Positions 7,565 through 17,005 of a stretch of DNA of 64,000 bases are shown piece by piece. Position 1 is the stretch's first letter, and each line of letters opens with the position of its first letter. Origin of the DNA: Leisingera aquaemixtae (lineage in GTDB: Bacteria; Pseudomonadota; Alphaproteobacteria; Rhodobacterales; Rhodobacteraceae); NCBI RefSeq assembly GCF_001458395.1, contig NZ_CYSR01000030.1, positions 372,001 through 436,000 of the forward strand, in the 5' to 3' direction. A model generated the notes under the pieces. The model worked only from the letters and a program-made list of their open reading frames with translations. It searched no databases and was not told the origin of the DNA. Position numbers and translations under genes: made by a program.

Positions 7565-9139
7565 ATGGCAACCGCAACGGAACTGAGCATCGACACCACT
7601 GCCAGCGCTTTGCAGATGGCAGAGGAAATCTTCGGCGACGGCGTCACCGTGACCAGCGCCGCCTACAGCGGCGATGCGCTGTCCTCGGGCATCTACTCCG
7701 GCGCGGACACCACTACCCCGGGAGTGGCGCCTGCGGATTCCGGGGTGATCCTGTCAACCGGCCACGCCCGCGACTTCACCAACAGCGACGGCAGCACCAA
7801 CACCAACCAGCGGACCGATACAACCACCAACACCAGCGGTGTGGACGGGGATGCGGATTTCAACACGCTGGCGGGCACCCAGACCTTTGATGCCTCCATT
7901 CTCGAGGTCGAATTCATCCCCGACGGCGACACGCTGACCATCGATTTCGTGCTGTCTTCCGAGGAATACCCGGAGTTCGTGAATTCGCAGTACAACGACG
8001 TGATCGGCGTCTGGGTGAACGGGGTCGAGGCGAAGGTCTCCATCGGCGACGGCACCGCCTCGATCGGCAATATCAACGATGGCACCGAAAACATCTATGT
8101 CGACAATACCGGCGACAGCTTCAACACGGAGATGGACGGCTTCACCATCACCCTGACGTTTGTCGCACCGGTGACGGCGGGTGAAGTCAACACCCTGAAA
8201 ATCGGCGTCGCGGATACCTCCGACATTGCCTATGACACCAACTTGCTGATTGCCGGCGGTTCGGTGCAGACCGCAATTGTTGCCGAAGACGATCAGGAAG
8301 ACATCGCCATCGGCAAAACCAGGGTCATTGATGTCCTGGAAAACGACAGCACCGCCGCCGGCGGCACGCTGAGCATCACCCATATCAACGACTACGAGGT
8401 CTCTGCCGGCGACACCGTCACGCTGACCACTGGCCAGCAGATCACCCTGAACGCCGATGGCACCCTCACCGTGGTCACCGACGGCGACCTGGAAACGGTT
8501 TACTTCAACTACACCGCGGACAACGGCCAGGGCAATTCCGACACCGGCCTTGTGGAGATCAACCAGACCGTCCCCTGCTTTCTGCGCGGCACCCTGATCC
8601 GGGTGCCCGGCGGCGAGGTTCCGGTCGAGGATCTGCGCCCCGGCATGGAGGTCCTGACCCTGGACAACGGCCCGCAGGTGCTGCAATGGACCGGCAGCCG
8701 CCGCACCGCCTGCACCGCCGCGACCGCCCCGATCCGCTTTGCCGCAGGCAGCTTCGGCAACAGCTGCGACCTCTATGTCTCGCCCCAGCACCGGATGGTT
8801 GTCGCCGGCCCACTGGCCGAGCTGCTGTTCGGCGAAGCCGAAGTGCTGGTCAAGGCCAAGGACCTGGTCAACGGCACCACCATCCGCCCGGCGCTGGAGC
8901 TGGCGCAGGCGGACTACTTCCACCTCTTGTTCGGCAGCCACCAGATTCTCTGGGCCAACGGCGCCCTCAGCGAAAGCTATCAGCCCGGTCCGGAAACCGC
9001 GGCCGGCTTTGACGCGGACACGCAGGCGGAAATCCGCGAGTTGTTCCCGGAACTGTGCGCAAAAAGCGGCCGCGGCTGCGGCGCCGCCGCGCGGCTGTCG
9101 CTGCGCGGCTTCGAAGCGCGGGTTATTGCCGCCGCGTAA
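7565..9139 (+). CDS. Choice-of-anchor L and Hint domain protein, predicted secreted or surface
   Basis: This 524-residue acidic, Thr/Asp-rich protein has no classical signal peptide. Residues about 1-235 match the choice-of-anchor L pattern (SSEEYPEFVNSQYNDVIGVW). Residues about 240-335 form a cadherin/VCBS-like module (VIDVLENDS, ITLNADGTLTV). From Cys about 338 (CFLRGTLIRV) to about 485 is a Hint_2 domain with block-B His in SPQHRM and a late His in GSHQIL. Hint folds catalyse N-S acyl shift and self-cleavage in inteins and hedgehog proteins; the role of Hint_2 proteins is not established. A distant paralogue lies at 42137-43612. The ribosome-binding GGAGG is rather far (about 13 bases) from the ATG. 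Confidence 0.82.
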   Translation: MATATELSIDTTASALQMAEEIFGDGVTVTSAAYSGDALSSGIYSGADTTTPGVAPADSGVILSTGHARDFTNSDGSTNTNQRTDTTTNTSGVDGDADFNTLAGTQTFDASILEVEFIPDGDTLTIDFVLSSEEYPEFVNSQYNDVIGVWVNGVEAKVSIGDGTASIGNINDGTENIYVDNTGDSFNTEMDGFTITLTFVAPVTAGEVNTLKIGVADTSDIAYDTNLLIAGGSVQTAIVAEDDQEDIAIGKTRVIDVLENDSTAAGGTLSITHINDYEVSAGDTVTLTTGQQITLNADGTLTVVTDGDLETVYFNYTADNGQGNSDTGLVEINQTVPCFLRGTLIRVPGGEVPVEDLRPGMEVLTLDNGPQVLQWTGSRRTACTAATAPIRFAAGSFGNSCDLYVSPQHRMVVAGPLAELLFGEAEVLVKAKDLVNGTTIRPALELAQADYFHLLFGSHQILWANGALSESYQPGPETAAGFDADTQAEIRELFPELCAKSGRGCGAAARLSLRGFEARVIAAA

Positions 9140-9237
9140 GCGGCAACCGGCAGCCTGCCGCCACCCCTTTCCGTGCGCTCTTGGAATTGCCGCAGGGGCG
9201 GTTATGTGGAGGGCAGCGAAATGAGGATCCGCTTTAA

Positions 9238-9585
9238 ATGGTACGCCGTCACATTGTTCCCTTCACCGTTCTTGCCGCGGCCTGCGCGCTGGCGATTCCG
9301 CTGGCGGCCGGCAATGGCCACGACAAGCCTGAGCAGGCCAGCTTCCAATGTCCGGCCGGTCTGACCAGACAGGCCGCGCAATGCGTGCCCCCGTCTCAGG
9401 CGAAAAAGTTCTACCGCCGCGGCGATCACATTCTGGATGATTACGTCTGGATCGGCGAGCCAGGCGGCTGGGCACCGGATCCCTACGGCAGCTATGTCGA
9501 GGCTGGCGGCTATGTCTATCAGGTCAACCGCGAAACCCATAAGGTGCTGCGCCTGATCGGCGCCGGGGCGGTGCTCGACAATTAA
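9238..9585 (+). CDS. Small secreted RcnB-like protein
   Basis: The 115-residue protein has an N-terminal signal (about residues 1-24, ending near LAAGNG) and a mature part with FYRRGDHI, YVWIGEPGGW and YVYQVNRETHKVLRLIGAG. That last pattern (Tyr ... Val, then RETHKVLRLIG) resembles the C-terminal motif of RcnB-like periplasmic proteins, some of which act in nickel/cobalt homeostasis. Two cysteines (QCP..., QCV...) could form a disulfide. No metal transporter is nearby, so the function is only suggested. Its stop overlaps the last four bases of the convergent regulator at 9582-10373. Confidence 0.65.
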   Translation: MVRRHIVPFTVLAAACALAIPLAAGNGHDKPEQASFQCPAGLTRQAAQCVPPSQAKKFYRRGDHILDDYVWIGEPGGWAPDPYGSYVEAGGYVYQVNRETHKVLRLIGAGAVLDN

Positions 9586-10373
9586 CCGCCAGCGCCGGTT
9601 TCCCCGCCCGGCCCGGCCATCGCCTCCAGCCTGCCGCGGGTGGCCTCATCGGCGGGGAACAGCATCTCGATACGCAGGTCCGACATCGCCAGATCGCCGG
9701 TGCCGCCGAACTGGGTGATGGTAGAAAAGAACGACAGCACCTGCCCGCCCATCCGGTATCGCGCCGGGATCACCGCGGGCAGGACCCCGTCGTCCGCGCC
9801 CCCAGGCTCTGCCGCGCGGCGCTGCAGCCGCGCGATCGCCTGCTCCAGAACCGGGTCGGCACCGAAACTGGCCAGCTCGGTCCGCAGCCGCGCCAGGCTG
9901 TGCCGCTCGACCTCCTCCAGATTGTCCAGCGCCGCCCTAAGCGCCGCATTGGCCAGCAGCGCCTCGATCAGGCTGCTGCCGCGGGTGATGCCCGCGCTGC
10001 CCAGCATCAGCGCCGCGGCGCGGTTCATGTCCACAAGCTGCCAGTGGCGGTCAATCAGCATGGCGGGATAGGGCTCATGCCGCTCCAGCATCCGCTCTGC
10101 CGCCTGACGCAGCGGCGCCAGCTCCGCATCGTTCAGATCCCGCCGCACATGGGCAGGCGCCAGCCCCGCCGCCGTCAGCAGCTGGTTGCGGGCCGCCGCC
10201 GGCACCTGCAGTTCCTCGCTCAGCCGCAGTACCATGCCACGGCTGGGCTGCGCGCGCCCGGTCTCCAGAAACGACAGATGCCGCGGCGACACCCCGGCGC
10301 TCAGCGCCAGCTCCATCTGGCTCAGCCGCCGGATCTGCCGCCATTTCTTCAAAACCCCGCCAAAGCCTGCCAT
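9582..10373 (-). CDS. XRE-family regulator with MmyB-like ligand-binding domain
   Basis: The 263-residue protein has an N-terminal helix-turn-helix at about 7-60 (KKWRQIRRLSQMELALSAGVSPRHLSFLETGR) and a C-terminal MmyB-like/PAS-type sensor (PAMLIDRHWQLVDMNRAAALMLG at about 103-125). In this family the second domain may bind a small hydrophobic ligand, often with a divergent target gene next door. That fits here: the gene faces away from the small membrane protein gene at 10499, and the shared 125-bp gap holds a direct repeat that may be its operator. It is probably autoregulated and controls the divergent gene; the ligand is unknown. Confidence 0.82.
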   Translation of the reverse strand: MAGFGGVLKKWRQIRRLSQMELALSAGVSPRHLSFLETGRAQPSRGMVLRLSEELQVPAAARNQLLTAAGLAPAHVRRDLNDAELAPLRQAAERMLERHEPYPAMLIDRHWQLVDMNRAAALMLGSAGITRGSSLIEALLANAALRAALDNLEEVERHSLARLRTELASFGADPVLEQAIARLQRRAAEPGGADDGVLPAVIPARYRMGGQVLSFFSTITQFGGTGDLAMSDLRIEMLFPADEATRGRLEAMAGPGGETGAGG

Positions 10374-10425
10374 CGCCGCTGCCTCCTGCCTGCGCCTACT
10401 TTACCGCAGCCGCGCACAAAAACAC

Positions 10426-10453
10426 TTCCCTCCAAGGTAATTGTTTTCCCTCC
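10426..10453. promoter_or_regulatory. Direct repeat in the divergent promoter region
   Basis: TTCCCTCC occurs at 10426-10433 and again at 10446-10453, spaced 20 bases, so both copies face nearly the same side of the helix. It lies between the XRE gene and the divergent membrane gene and could be the regulator's binding site. Confidence 0.35.
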
Positions 10454-10498
10454 CTGCCTGCCCGCAGTCTAGGGCCGGTTCACAACAGGGAGATTCCG

Positions 10499-10933
10499 AT
10501 GACCCATTCCGCTTCCGTCCGCTGGCTCAAAACCGCCGCGGTACTGTCCGCCGCCTTCGGTCTGGCCATGGTGCTGGCGCTGGTAACGCCGCTTGCACAC
10601 AGCCTCGGCTTCTTTCTGGATCTGGCCTTTCTGCCGCTGGACGGCGGGCAGCGGCCGCAGCCCGGTCCGGCCGCCCTGATGACCGCTATCAGCGGCGGCC
10701 TGATGTGCGGTTTCAGCGTGCTGATCTATCTGGTGACACAGCATATCTACAGCACCGGCCCCGCCCTCGGCCGCCGGCTGCTGATTCCGGCGCTGCTGGC
10801 CTGGTATATCCCCGACAGCCTCGGCTCCCTCGCCGCGGGCGCCTGGTTCAACGTAGTGATGAACTCGGCCTTCCTGGCCTTGTTCCTGGTGCCGCTGCTG
10901 CTGGCCCGCCCCGCCTCCGCCCAAACGGCATAA
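10499..10933 (+). CDS. Small four-helix integral membrane protein of unknown function
   Basis: The 144-residue protein has about four hydrophobic segments (residues about 10-32, 56-80, 92-112 and 118-136) and almost no soluble part. I do not recognise a family with certainty. The start follows AGGGAG by seven bases. Its gene is divergent from the XRE regulator, a common layout for a regulator and its target, so it is likely controlled by that protein. A hairpin terminator follows directly. A role in sensing or exporting a hydrophobic compound is possible but unsupported. Confidence 0.7.
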   Translation: MTHSASVRWLKTAAVLSAAFGLAMVLALVTPLAHSLGFFLDLAFLPLDGGQRPQPGPAALMTAISGGLMCGFSVLIYLVTQHIYSTGPALGRRLLIPALLAWYIPDSLGSLAAGAWFNVVMNSAFLALFLVPLLLARPASAQTA

Positions 10934-11022
10934 GAAAAGGGGCGGATCCGCCCCCTTTCATCTTTCCCAAAACACTCCGGGGTGAATTGGCCGCAAGGCC
11001 AAGAGGGGCAGCGCCCCTCTCC
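10934..11022. terminator. Terminator complex between the small membrane gene and uvrA
   Basis: A GGGGCGG/CCGCCCC hairpin lies at 10938-10955, with A-rich and T-rich flanks, so it can act both ways. On the minus strand, downstream of uvrA, it is preceded by the leader GGGAAAGATGAAAGGG and by two further small hairpins (GGCC-GCAA-GGCC and GAGGGGC/GCCCCTC). The leader recurs at cysK and cysE. Confidence 0.75.
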
Positions 11023-13881
11023 CTACTCCGCCGCCACCTTCCGCGCTGCCAGAATTTCCTTCAGATAGTGCCCGGTGTGGCTGCGCGGCTCATCGGCCAC
11101 CGCTTCCGGCGTGCCCGCCGCGACAATCTCACCGCCGCCGTCGCCGCCTTCCGGGCCGATGTCGATGATCCAGTCCGCGGTCTTGATCACATCCAGATTG
11201 TGCTCAATCACCACCACCGAATTGCCCTGCTCCACCAGCTCGTGCAGTACTTCCAGGAGCTTCTTCACATCCTCGAAATGCAGGCCGGTTGTGGGCTCGT
11301 CCAGAATATACAGCGTCCGCCCCGTCGAGCGTTTCGACAGCTCCTTCGACAGTTTCACCCGCTGCGCCTCGCCGCCCGACAGCGTTGTCGCCTGCTGGCC
11401 CACCTTGATATAGCCAAGGCCCACCCGCATCAGCGCGTCCATCTTGTCACGGATCGCCGGCACCGCCTGGAAGAAACCCTGCGCGTCCTCCACCGTCATA
11501 TCCAGCACATCGGCAATGCTCTTGCCCTTGAACTTGATCTCCAGCGTCTCGCGGTTGTAGCGCGCGCCCTTGCAGGTCTCGCAGGTCACATAGACGTCGG
11601 GCAGGAAGTGCATCTCGATCTTGATGACGCCGTCACCCTGACATGCCTCGCAGCGCCCGCCCTTGACGTTGAAGGAGAACCGCCCCGGTTTATACCCCCG
11701 CGCCTTGGCCTCCGGCAGGCCGGCAAACCAGTCGCGGATCGGGGTGAAGGCACCGGTATAGGTCGCCGGGTTCGACCGCGGCGTGCGGCCGATCGGGCGC
11801 TGGTCGATGTCGATCACCTTGTCCAGATGCTCCAGCCCCTTGATGCTCTCGCAGGGCGCCGGCGTTTGGCGCGCGCCGTTCAGGCGCATGGAGGCGGTCT
11901 TGAACAGCGTCTCGATGGTCAGCGTCGACTTGCCGCCGCCCGACACCCCGGTCACGCAGACGAACTTGCCCAGCGGGAACTCCGCCGTCACCTCTTTCAG
12001 GTTGTTGCCGGTGGCCTTCACCACCTTGATCTTCTTTTTGTTGCCCTTGCGCCGCTTGCCCGGCACCGGGATCTCCCGCGTGCCCGCCAGGTACTGGCCG
12101 GTAATCGAGCCCGCGTCGGAGGCAATCTGCTGCGGCGTGCCGTGGCTCACCACCTCGCCGCCATGCACCCCGGCGCCGGGGCCGATGTCGAACACGTAAT
12201 CCGCCTGCCGGATCATGTCCTCATCATGCTCCACCACGATCACCGTGTTGCCCTGGTCGCGCAGGTTTTTCAGCGTCCCGATCAGCCGGTCGTTGTCACG
12301 CTGATGCAGCCCGATGGACGGCTCATCCAGCACATAGAGAACGCCCGTCAGGCCAGAGCCGATCTGCGACGCCAGCCTGATCCGCTGGCTCTCGCCGCCG
12401 GACAACGTGCCGGAGGACCGCGACAGCGTCAGATACTCCAGCCCCACGTTGTTCAGGAACCCCAGCCGCTCGCGGATCTCCTTGACGATGGCGCGGGCGA
12501 TCTCCTGCTTCTGCTGGCTCAGGTGGTTGGGCACATCCTCGATCCAGGCCAGCGCCTCGCGGATCGACAGCTGCACCACCTGCCCCACATGCACACCGGC
12601 GATCTTGACCGCCAGCGCTTCATCCCGCAGCCGGTAGCCCTCGCAATGGTGGCAGTGGCGGTTGTTCTGGTAGCGCTCGAACTCCTCGCGGATCCAGTTG
12701 GAATCGGTCTCGCGGTAGCGCCGCTCCATGTTCGGAATGACACCCTCAAACGTGCGCTCCACCTGGTAGACCCGCCCGCCCTCGTCATAGCGGAACTGGA
12801 TCTCCTCCTCGCCGGAGCCATAGAGGAACACTTTCTGCACCTTCTCGGGCAGATCTTTCCAGACGGTGTTCTTGTCAAACTGGTAGTGCTTGGCGATCGC
12901 CTCGATGGTTTGCAGGAAATAGGGCGACTTGCCCTTGCGCCAGGGCGCCAGCGCGCCGTCATAGACCTTCAGGCTCTGATCCGGCACCACCAGCCGCTCG
13001 TCAAAGAACAGCTCCACCCCCAGGCCGTCGCAATGCGGGCAGGCCCCGAAGGGCGCGTTAAAGGAGAACAGCCGCGGCTCGATCTCCGGGATGGTGAAAC
13101 CGCTGACCGGACACGCGAAATTCTCGCTGAAGGTGATCCGCTCCGGATCGCCCTCCTTGGGCGCGGTTTCCAGAATGGCGATGCCATCAGCCAGGTCCAG
13201 CGCGGTGCGCAAGCTGTCCGCCAGCCGCGTCTCCATGCCCTCGCGCACCACCAGACGGTCGACCACCACGTCGATGTCATGGCGGAACTTCTTGTCCAGC
13301 ACCGGCGGCTCGTCGAGCTCATAGAACTCCCCGTTGACCTTCACCCGCTGGAAGCCCTGCTTGCGCAGCTCCAGGAATTCCTTCTTGTACTCGCCCTTGC
13401 GGTCGCGGACGATCGGCGCCAGCAGAAAGCCGCGGGTGCCTTCCTCCATCTCCATGATCCGGTCGACCATGTCCTGCACCTGCTGCGCCTCAATCGGCTT
13501 GCCGGTGGCCGGCGAATAGGGCGTGCCCGCGCGGGCAAACAGCAGACGCAGATAGTCATAGATTTCCGTCACCGTGCCGACGGTGGAGCGGGGGTTCTTC
13601 GAGGTTGTCTTTTGCTCAATCGAGATCGCGGGCGACAGGCCGCTGATGTGGTCCACATCCGGCTTTTCCATCATGTCGAGGAACTGGCGCGCATAGGCGC
13701 TCAAGCTTTCCACATAGCGGCGCTGGCCCTCGGCATAGATGGTGTCGAACGCCAGCGAGGACTTGCCGGAGCCGGACAGGCCGGTGATCACCACCAGCTC
13801 ATCACGCGGAATGTCCACGTCGATGCTTTTCAGATTGTGCTCGCGCGCACCGCGCACTTCGATGGATTTCAGCTCAGCCAT
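11023..13881 (-). CDS. uvrA: Excinuclease ABC subunit A
   Basis: UvrA is the damage-recognition ATPase of nucleotide excision repair. The chosen start (ATG at 13881, MAELKSIEV) gives 952 residues, the usual length; a longer in-frame start 26 codons upstream would cover the promoter. Walker A motifs are GLSGSGKSS near residue 32 and GVSGGGKST near 640. ABC signatures ([13 protein letters not shown] and [13 protein letters not shown]) and both zinc modules (CPVSGF...CPHCDG and CEACQGDG...CETCKGAR) are intact. A LexA box lies about 90 bases upstream, so the gene should be DNA-damage inducible. It is transcribed alone and ends at a hairpin terminator. Confidence 0.97.
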   Translation of the reverse strand: MAELKSIEVRGAREHNLKSIDVDIPRDELVVITGLSGSGKSSLAFDTIYAEGQRRYVESLSAYARQFLDMMEKPDVDHISGLSPAISIEQKTTSKNPRSTVGTVTEIYDYLRLLFARAGTPYSPATGKPIEAQQVQDMVDRIMEMEEGTRGFLLAPIVRDRKGEYKKEFLELRKQGFQRVKVNGEFYELDEPPVLDKKFRHDIDVVVDRLVVREGMETRLADSLRTALDLADGIAILETAPKEGDPERITFSENFACPVSGFTIPEIEPRLFSFNAPFGACPHCDGLGVELFFDERLVVPDQSLKVYDGALAPWRKGKSPYFLQTIEAIAKHYQFDKNTVWKDLPEKVQKVFLYGSGEEEIQFRYDEGGRVYQVERTFEGVIPNMERRYRETDSNWIREEFERYQNNRHCHHCEGYRLRDEALAVKIAGVHVGQVVQLSIREALAWIEDVPNHLSQQKQEIARAIVKEIRERLGFLNNVGLEYLTLSRSSGTLSGGESQRIRLASQIGSGLTGVLYVLDEPSIGLHQRDNDRLIGTLKNLRDQGNTVIVVEHDEDMIRQADYVFDIGPGAGVHGGEVVSHGTPQQIASDAGSITGQYLAGTREIPVPGKRRKGNKKKIKVVKATGNNLKEVTAEFPLGKFVCVTGVSGGGKSTLTIETLFKTASMRLNGARQTPAPCESIKGLEHLDKVIDIDQRPIGRTPRSNPATYTGAFTPIRDWFAGLPEAKARGYKPGRFSFNVKGGRCEACQGDGVIKIEMHFLPDVYVTCETCKGARYNRETLEIKFKGKSIADVLDMTVEDAQGFFQAVPAIRDKMDALMRVGLGYIKVGQQATTLSGGEAQRVKLSKELSKRSTGRTLYILDEPTTGLHFEDVKKLLEVLHELVEQGNSVVVIEHNLDVIKTADWIIDIGPEGGDGGGEIVAAGTPEAVADEPRSHTGHYLKEILAARKVAAE

Positions 13882-13970
13882 AATGCCCCCGTACACGCGC
13901 CCGCCGACCCCTTGGCGGACGCCAGCCCTACAGATAGGGAATGCGATTGGAAACGCCAAGCCCCCATAAA

Positions 13971-13985
13971 GAACATATCACGAAC
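13971..13985 (-). promoter_or_regulatory. LexA (SOS) box of uvrA
   Basis: GAAC-ATATCAC-GAAC is an exact match to the alphaproteobacterial SOS operator GAAC-N7-GAAC (GTTC-N7-GTTC on the uvrA strand). It lies 90 bases before the uvrA start, upstream of or overlapping the likely promoter (TTGGCG-N17-TATCTG on the minus strand). Confidence 0.85.
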
Positions 13986-14060
13986 AAGAGGAAGTTTGCT
14001 GACAGCAGCTGGCAGCAGCCGCACCGCCTGCGTTTGCCGGTCCCGATTTCCCCGAAATCC

Positions 14061-14140
14061 GGCGCGCCGCGCCCCGCGCGGCGCAAGGCCCAACGGGCGG
14101 CGGTCCCCCTTGGGGACCGGCGGCGGGCGGGAGCGCTTGC
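14061..14140. repeat. GC-rich palindromic repeat, copy 1
   Basis: This almost pure G+C element holds nested inverted repeats (CCGCGCGG-like and GGTCCCC/GGGGACC) and the shared cores GGCCCAACGGG and GGCGGGAGCGC. It lies directly after the stop of the minus-strand MFS gene (14142) and reads, in that gene's direction, GCGCTCCCGCC then GTTGGGCC. The same order occurs after bcp, after the DUF7742-like gene and after GTA gp2. Confidence 0.6.
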
Positions 14141-14141
14141 G

Positions 14142-15311
14142 TCAGGCCATCCCGCGGCGCCGGGCGGCCAGCAGCAGATGCACCGCCGCGCCGCTCAGGA
14201 ACAGCACCAGCAGCGCCGCCATCATGCCGCCGAACCCCGCCGCCGACAGCGACAGCACCATCAGCGGCGTGCCGATGGTGTTGCCCAAATTGCCCATCTG
14301 CGCCATCGCGCCGCTGGCCTGCGCCCGCGCCACGGCGGTTTCATTCAGCTGCGGCACCGCGGCAAAGGAACCGCCCTGCACCAGCCCCATCGCGCCCGCC
14401 ATCGCGATACAGGCCAGCGGCGCGCCGGGCATGGCCCACAGCCACAGCGCCGCCGCCGCGCAGGCCAGGAACCCCAGCTGCGCCAGCCGCACCCCGGGCA
14501 GGTACCGCAGCAGAAAGACGCCGAGCGTCATCGACACCGCGATGCTGGCCAGCGGCATCATCCCCAGCACCAGCCCGCGCGCGGTGTCCGCGATATAGGG
14601 CGGGATCACCGTCAGCACCGCCACAAAGCAGCAAGTGTAAAACAGCCAGCCCGCGGCCGGCGCCGCAATCCAGGGCGAGCGGTAGATCGGCAGATGCAGG
14701 CCCGGCAGCTCCGCCAGCCGCGGCAGCGGCGCCCGCGGCGGCACCGGCACCGCGCGCAGGGCAAGGCCCAGCAGCACCGCCAGCCCCGCCATCACCGCCG
14801 CATGGGCGGCAAACAGCGCCAGCAGGCCCCAGGCCCGCACCAGCGGCAGGCCGAACCACGCCAGCACGGTAAAGGCCACGGCGAAAAACGTGCTCCACAG
14901 GGTCATCGCCAGCCCCCGGCCGCGGTCGGAACTCAGCTGCGCAATCAGCACCGGCCCCGCCACCACAATGCCCAGATGCGACAGACCCTCAGCCACCCTC
15001 GTGGCCAGGAACAGGCTGAACGGCAAATGCAGCGCCTGCAAGGCCGACACCGCCGCCCCGGCCCCCAAGGCCCAGACCAGCGTGCGCCGGTAGCCGAAGG
15101 CCGCCGCATAGGGGCCCGCCACCGCGCCCAGCAGGATGCCCAGCATCCCGACCAGCGACACCGAGAAGCTGAGCGCCGTTCCCGCCTGCGGGTACAGCTC
15201 GCCCATGCGTCCGAAGATCACCGAAATCTTGCCGTATTGCGCGGCGGCCCCCAGCCCCGCCGCCCAAACCGCCAGGATCAGCCCCCAGCGGGAGGTTCCG
15301 CCATCCGTCAA
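14142..15311 (-). CDS. MFS transporter
   Basis: About twelve hydrophobic segments and the early motif PYAAAFGYRRTLV mark a major facilitator, probably a drug or metabolite exporter. The start is taken as TTG at 15311, eight bases after GAGGG, giving 389 residues. A longer frame would read back through the lpd terminator hairpin at 15332-15360 and is therefore rejected. It lies downstream of lpd on the same strand but behind that terminator, so it needs its own promoter. Substrate unknown. A GC-rich palindromic repeat follows its stop codon immediately. Confidence 0.78.
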   Translation of the reverse strand: MTDGGTSRWGLILAVWAAGLGAAAQYGKISVIFGRMGELYPQAGTALSFSVSLVGMLGILLGAVAGPYAAAFGYRRTLVWALGAGAAVSALQALHLPFSLFLATRVAEGLSHLGIVVAGPVLIAQLSSDRGRGLAMTLWSTFFAVAFTVLAWFGLPLVRAWGLLALFAAHAAVMAGLAVLLGLALRAVPVPPRAPLPRLAELPGLHLPIYRSPWIAAPAAGWLFYTCCFVAVLTVIPPYIADTARGLVLGMMPLASIAVSMTLGVFLLRYLPGVRLAQLGFLACAAAALWLWAMPGAPLACIAMAGAMGLVQGGSFAAVPQLNETAVARAQASGAMAQMGNLGNTIGTPLMVLSLSAAGFGGMMAALLVLFLSGAAVHLLLAARRRGMA

Positions 15312-15331
15312 ACTGTCTGCCCTCAAATAGA

Positions 15332-15362
15332 AAAAGCAGGCACGCGCTGTGCCTGCTTTTCC
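15332..15362 (-). terminator. Intrinsic terminator of lpd
   Basis: A perfect stem AGCAGGCAC/GTGCCTGCT with a short GC loop is flanked by A and T runs on both sides. It lies about 57 bases past the lpd stop and just before the start of the downstream MFS gene. Confidence 0.85.
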
Positions 15363-15416
15363 TGTCCTGCCCGCTAAACCCGGCCGCGGCAAGAGCTGCG
15401 GCGCGGGAATGCTGCG

Positions 15417-16811
15417 TCACATGTGGATGACGCGGCCATAGGAATCGAGCACCGATTCATGCATCATCTCGCTCAGCGTCGGATGCGGGAAGACGGTGTT
15501 CATCAGATCTTCCTCGGTGGTCTCCAGTTGGCGGCCCACCACGTAGCCCTGGATCAGCTCGGTTACCTCGGCACCAACCATATGCGCGCCCAAGAGCTCG
15601 CCGGTCTTGGCGTCAAAGATGGTCTTCACCATGCCCTCGGCCTCTCCCAGCGCAATCGCCTTGCCGTTGCCGATGAAGGGGAAGCGGCCGACCTTGATGT
15701 CATAGCCCAGCTCCTTGGCCTTGGCCTCGGTATAGCCGACGGAGGCGACCTGCGGCTGGCAGTAGGTGCAGCCGGCAATGCTCTCGGGCTTGACCGGATG
15801 CGCGTGTTTGCCCGCGATCAGCTCGGCCACCATAACGCCCTCGTGGGACGCCTTATGCGCCAGCCAGGGCGCGCCGGCGATATCGCCGATGGCATAAAGC
15901 CCGTCCACGCCAGTGCGGCAGTACTCATCAGTCACCACATGGGTGCGGTCGACCTTGACGCCCAGTTCTTCCAGCCCCAGGCCCTCGACGTTGCCGACGA
16001 TGCCCACGGCGGAGATCACGGTGTCAAACTCCTGCTTCTCCACCTTGCCGCCCACCTCGATATGGGCGGTCACCTTGCCCTTGCCGCGGTCCAGCTGCTT
16101 GACCATGGCTTTCTCCATGATCTTCATGCCCTGTTTGACAAAGGCCTTCTTGGCAAAGGCGGAGATTTCGGCGTCTTCCACCGGCAGCACCCGGTCCATC
16201 ACCTCAACCACCGTCGTCTCTGCGCCGAGCGTGTTGTAGAAGCTGGCGAATTCAATGCCGATCGCGCCAGAGCCGATTACCAGCAGCTTCTTCGGCATCC
16301 GGACCGGCTGCAGCGCATGCTTGTAGGTCCAGACCAGATCGCCGTCCGCTTCCAGCCCCGGCAGTTCGCGGGCGCGGGCGCCGGTGGCCAGCACGATATT
16401 CTTCGCGGTCAGATCCTGCGTGCCCTTGTCGGTCTTGACCGAAACCTTGCCTTTGGCCGGAATGGACGCTTCGCCCATCACCACGTCGATCTTGTTCTTC
16501 TTCATCAGGTGGCCGATGCCGGAAGACAGCTGCTTGGCCACCCCGCGCGAGCGTTTCACCACCGCATCCAGGTCATAGCCGATGTTTTCCGCCTTCAGGC
16601 CGAAATCCTTGGCGCGCTCCATCAGGTGGAACACTTCCGAGGAGCGCAGCAGCGCCTTGGTCGGGATGCAGCCCCAGTTCAGGCAGATGCCGCCCAGATG
16701 CTCGCGCTCGACCACACAGGTCTTCAGCCCCAGCTGCGCTGCGCGGATGGCGGCAACATAGCCCCCCGGCCCGGCGCCGATTACGATCACGTCATAGGAT
16801 TGTGCGGCCAT
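15417..16811 (-). CDS. lpdA: Dihydrolipoyl dehydrogenase (E3)
   Basis: The 464-residue flavoprotein reoxidises dihydrolipoamide of 2-oxoacid dehydrogenase complexes and passes electrons to NAD. The FAD motif is VIVIGAGPGGYVAA at residues 8-21, the redox disulfide is Cys43/Cys48 in GGICLNWGCIPTK, a second nucleotide motif is VIGSGAIGIEFASF, and the catalytic His-Glu pair is in HPTLSEMMHE near the end. It stands apart from pdhA-pdhB-pdhC at 37.7 kb, but an 18-bp palindrome upstream of both genes suggests joint control, so this is probably the E3 of pyruvate dehydrogenase. It ends at a strong terminator. Confidence 0.95.
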   Translation of the reverse strand: MAAQSYDVIVIGAGPGGYVAAIRAAQLGLKTCVVEREHLGGICLNWGCIPTKALLRSSEVFHLMERAKDFGLKAENIGYDLDAVVKRSRGVAKQLSSGIGHLMKKNKIDVVMGEASIPAKGKVSVKTDKGTQDLTAKNIVLATGARARELPGLEADGDLVWTYKHALQPVRMPKKLLVIGSGAIGIEFASFYNTLGAETTVVEVMDRVLPVEDAEISAFAKKAFVKQGMKIMEKAMVKQLDRGKGKVTAHIEVGGKVEKQEFDTVISAVGIVGNVEGLGLEELGVKVDRTHVVTDEYCRTGVDGLYAIGDIAGAPWLAHKASHEGVMVAELIAGKHAHPVKPESIAGCTYCQPQVASVGYTEAKAKELGYDIKVGRFPFIGNGKAIALGEAEGMVKTIFDAKTGELLGAHMVGAEVTELIQGYVVGRQLETTEEDLMNTVFPHPTLSEMMHESVLDSYGRVIHM

Positions 16812-16845
16812 GCTGTCCCCTCGCCTTGAACAGGATCCATAAAAC

Positions 16846-16863
16846 TAGTTTACCGTTAAACTA
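16846..16863 (-). promoter_or_regulatory. 18-bp near-perfect palindrome upstream of lpd
   Basis: On the coding strand it reads TAGTTTAACGGTAAACTA, two nine-base arms with one mismatched pair. It ends 34 bases before the lpd start codon. A sequence identical at 15 of 18 positions lies upstream of pdhA (37696-37713). The position near the transcription start suggests a repressor site. Confidence 0.6.
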
Positions 16864-17005
16864 TTTCTTTCTGCACTGCAATCATCCTCTTCTGCGGCAT
16901 TGCGGCCCTGCGCGCTCCGGCAGGTTTCCGCTTGGCAGCGAGGCTGGTTCCGGGCCAGCATAAGCTGAAACATGCACAGCAATCCACAGCCGGGAGCGGA
17001 AGAAT

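Noticed and set aside
7565-9139. Intein
   Set aside because: The Hint domain lies near the C-terminus, with no C-extein or Asn-plus-nucleophile junction, so splicing is not expected. It belongs to the Hint_2 type.
10441-14598. Open frame of about 1385 codons on the plus strand
   Set aside because: It runs antisense to uvrA and the MFS gene, has no ribosome-binding site and encodes low-complexity Arg/Ala/His-rich sequence. Such frames are common opposite GC-rich genes.
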